A DNA stretch of 51,226 nucleotides from Streptomyces sp. NRRL F-5727 (lineage in GTDB: Bacteria > Actinomycetota > Actinomycetes > Streptomycetales > Streptomycetaceae), in contig NZ_JOGX01000081.1 of assembly GCF_000719555.1 (NCBI RefSeq), positions 1-51,226 of the forward strand, written 5' to 3'. Each line of letters begins with the position of its first letter. The stretch's first letter is position 1. Shown piece after piece: positions 51,096 to 51,226 of this stretch. The notes under the pieces are model-generated. The model saw nothing but the letters and a program-made list of their open reading frames with translations. It did no database searches and was not told the origin of the DNA. A program made the translations under genes and the position numbers.

Positions 51096-51129
51096 GGAGC
51101 GGATCCCGGCGCGCCAGGGGCTGCGGGCC

Positions 51130-51226
51130 CTAGGTCCTGTCGTCAAACTCCCGTCGTCGCCCGAAGGGCGGCCCCGCGGCGTCAGGTGCGTGCTCTCGGC
51201 GTGCCGGGTGGAAGTCCTCGTACTGG
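51130..51226 (-). CDS. C-terminal end of an unidentified ORF cut by the window edge
   Basis: A minus-strand frame enters from beyond 51226 and ends at TAG 51130, giving 31 residues rich in Arg, Asp and Phe (ending in EFDDRT). Third-position GC is high, as in neighbouring genes. I do not recognise it; an insertion-sequence end or a short hypothetical gene are both possible. The bases 51096-51129 between it and the operator show nothing. Confidence 0.35.
   Translation of the reverse strand, partial: QYEDFHPARREHAPDAAGPPFGRRREFDDRT

Noticed and set aside
51096..51226. Insertion-sequence end at the right edge
   Set aside because: No inverted terminal repeat or transposase motif can be seen in the few bases available.

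Overview
This window is high-GC (about 73%) actinobacterial chromosome, almost certainly Streptomyces or a close relative. The evidence is the strong third-position GC bias, GTG/TTG/CTG starts, many 4-base stop/start overlaps, Tat and lipoprotein signals of streptomycete type, a class A RNase P RNA on the minus strand, and an RNase H/phosphatase - zinc-ribbon - Nif3 cluster whose order matches mycobacterial Rv2228c-Rv2230c. I saw no tRNA, rRNA, CRISPR array or intact mobile element.

Layout. 1-8741 is an iron/haem acquisition island: two HtaA-type haem-binding surface proteins (minus) diverge from a haem ABC transporter (hmuTUV), followed by efeO-efeB-efeU. Both promoter regions carry DmdR/DtxR-type iron boxes. 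8701-18605 is mixed core/accessory content: a lipoprotein, an orphan primase-polymerase domain protein, a TetR regulator with a palindromic operator next to a dimethylargininase, an Rsm22-like methyltransferase, a Bcr/CflA exporter, a Gfo/Idh oxidoreductase, a Tat-exported PhoD phosphatase, an SDR and an NTF2-like protein.

18667-24311 is the most unusual part. A small EACC1-type protein is translationally coupled to a 1758-residue protein made of a caspase-like protease, a P-loop NTPase and about 26 copies of a 38-residue helical repeat. I read this as an NTP-dependent biological-conflict (defence/programmed death) system. Its upstream, divergent intergenic region contains a run of 36 cytosines, then a gene resembling I66-family protease inhibitors.

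24939-36430 is mostly conserved: rnpB, a MerR regulator with its own 19-bp-spacer promoter, a membrane protein, an RNB ribonuclease, yaaA, a KDPG aldolase, a GNAT protein, the RNase H cluster, another iron-box-controlled siderophore-binding lipoprotein, a beta-propeller-like protein and a very small hydrophilic protein. 36530-39440 and 47635-51049 are two operons for steroid/acyl side-chain beta-oxidation (hydratase, alcohol dehydrogenase, SDR; SCP2-type thiolase, fused double acyl-CoA dehydrogenase). Both have a KstR-like box and a second shared palindrome. Between them lie an ABC exporter with its own two-component system, a second convergent two-component system, a DUF998 membrane protein and an MFS exporter. 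A 16-bp tandem repeat separates the two response-regulator genes.
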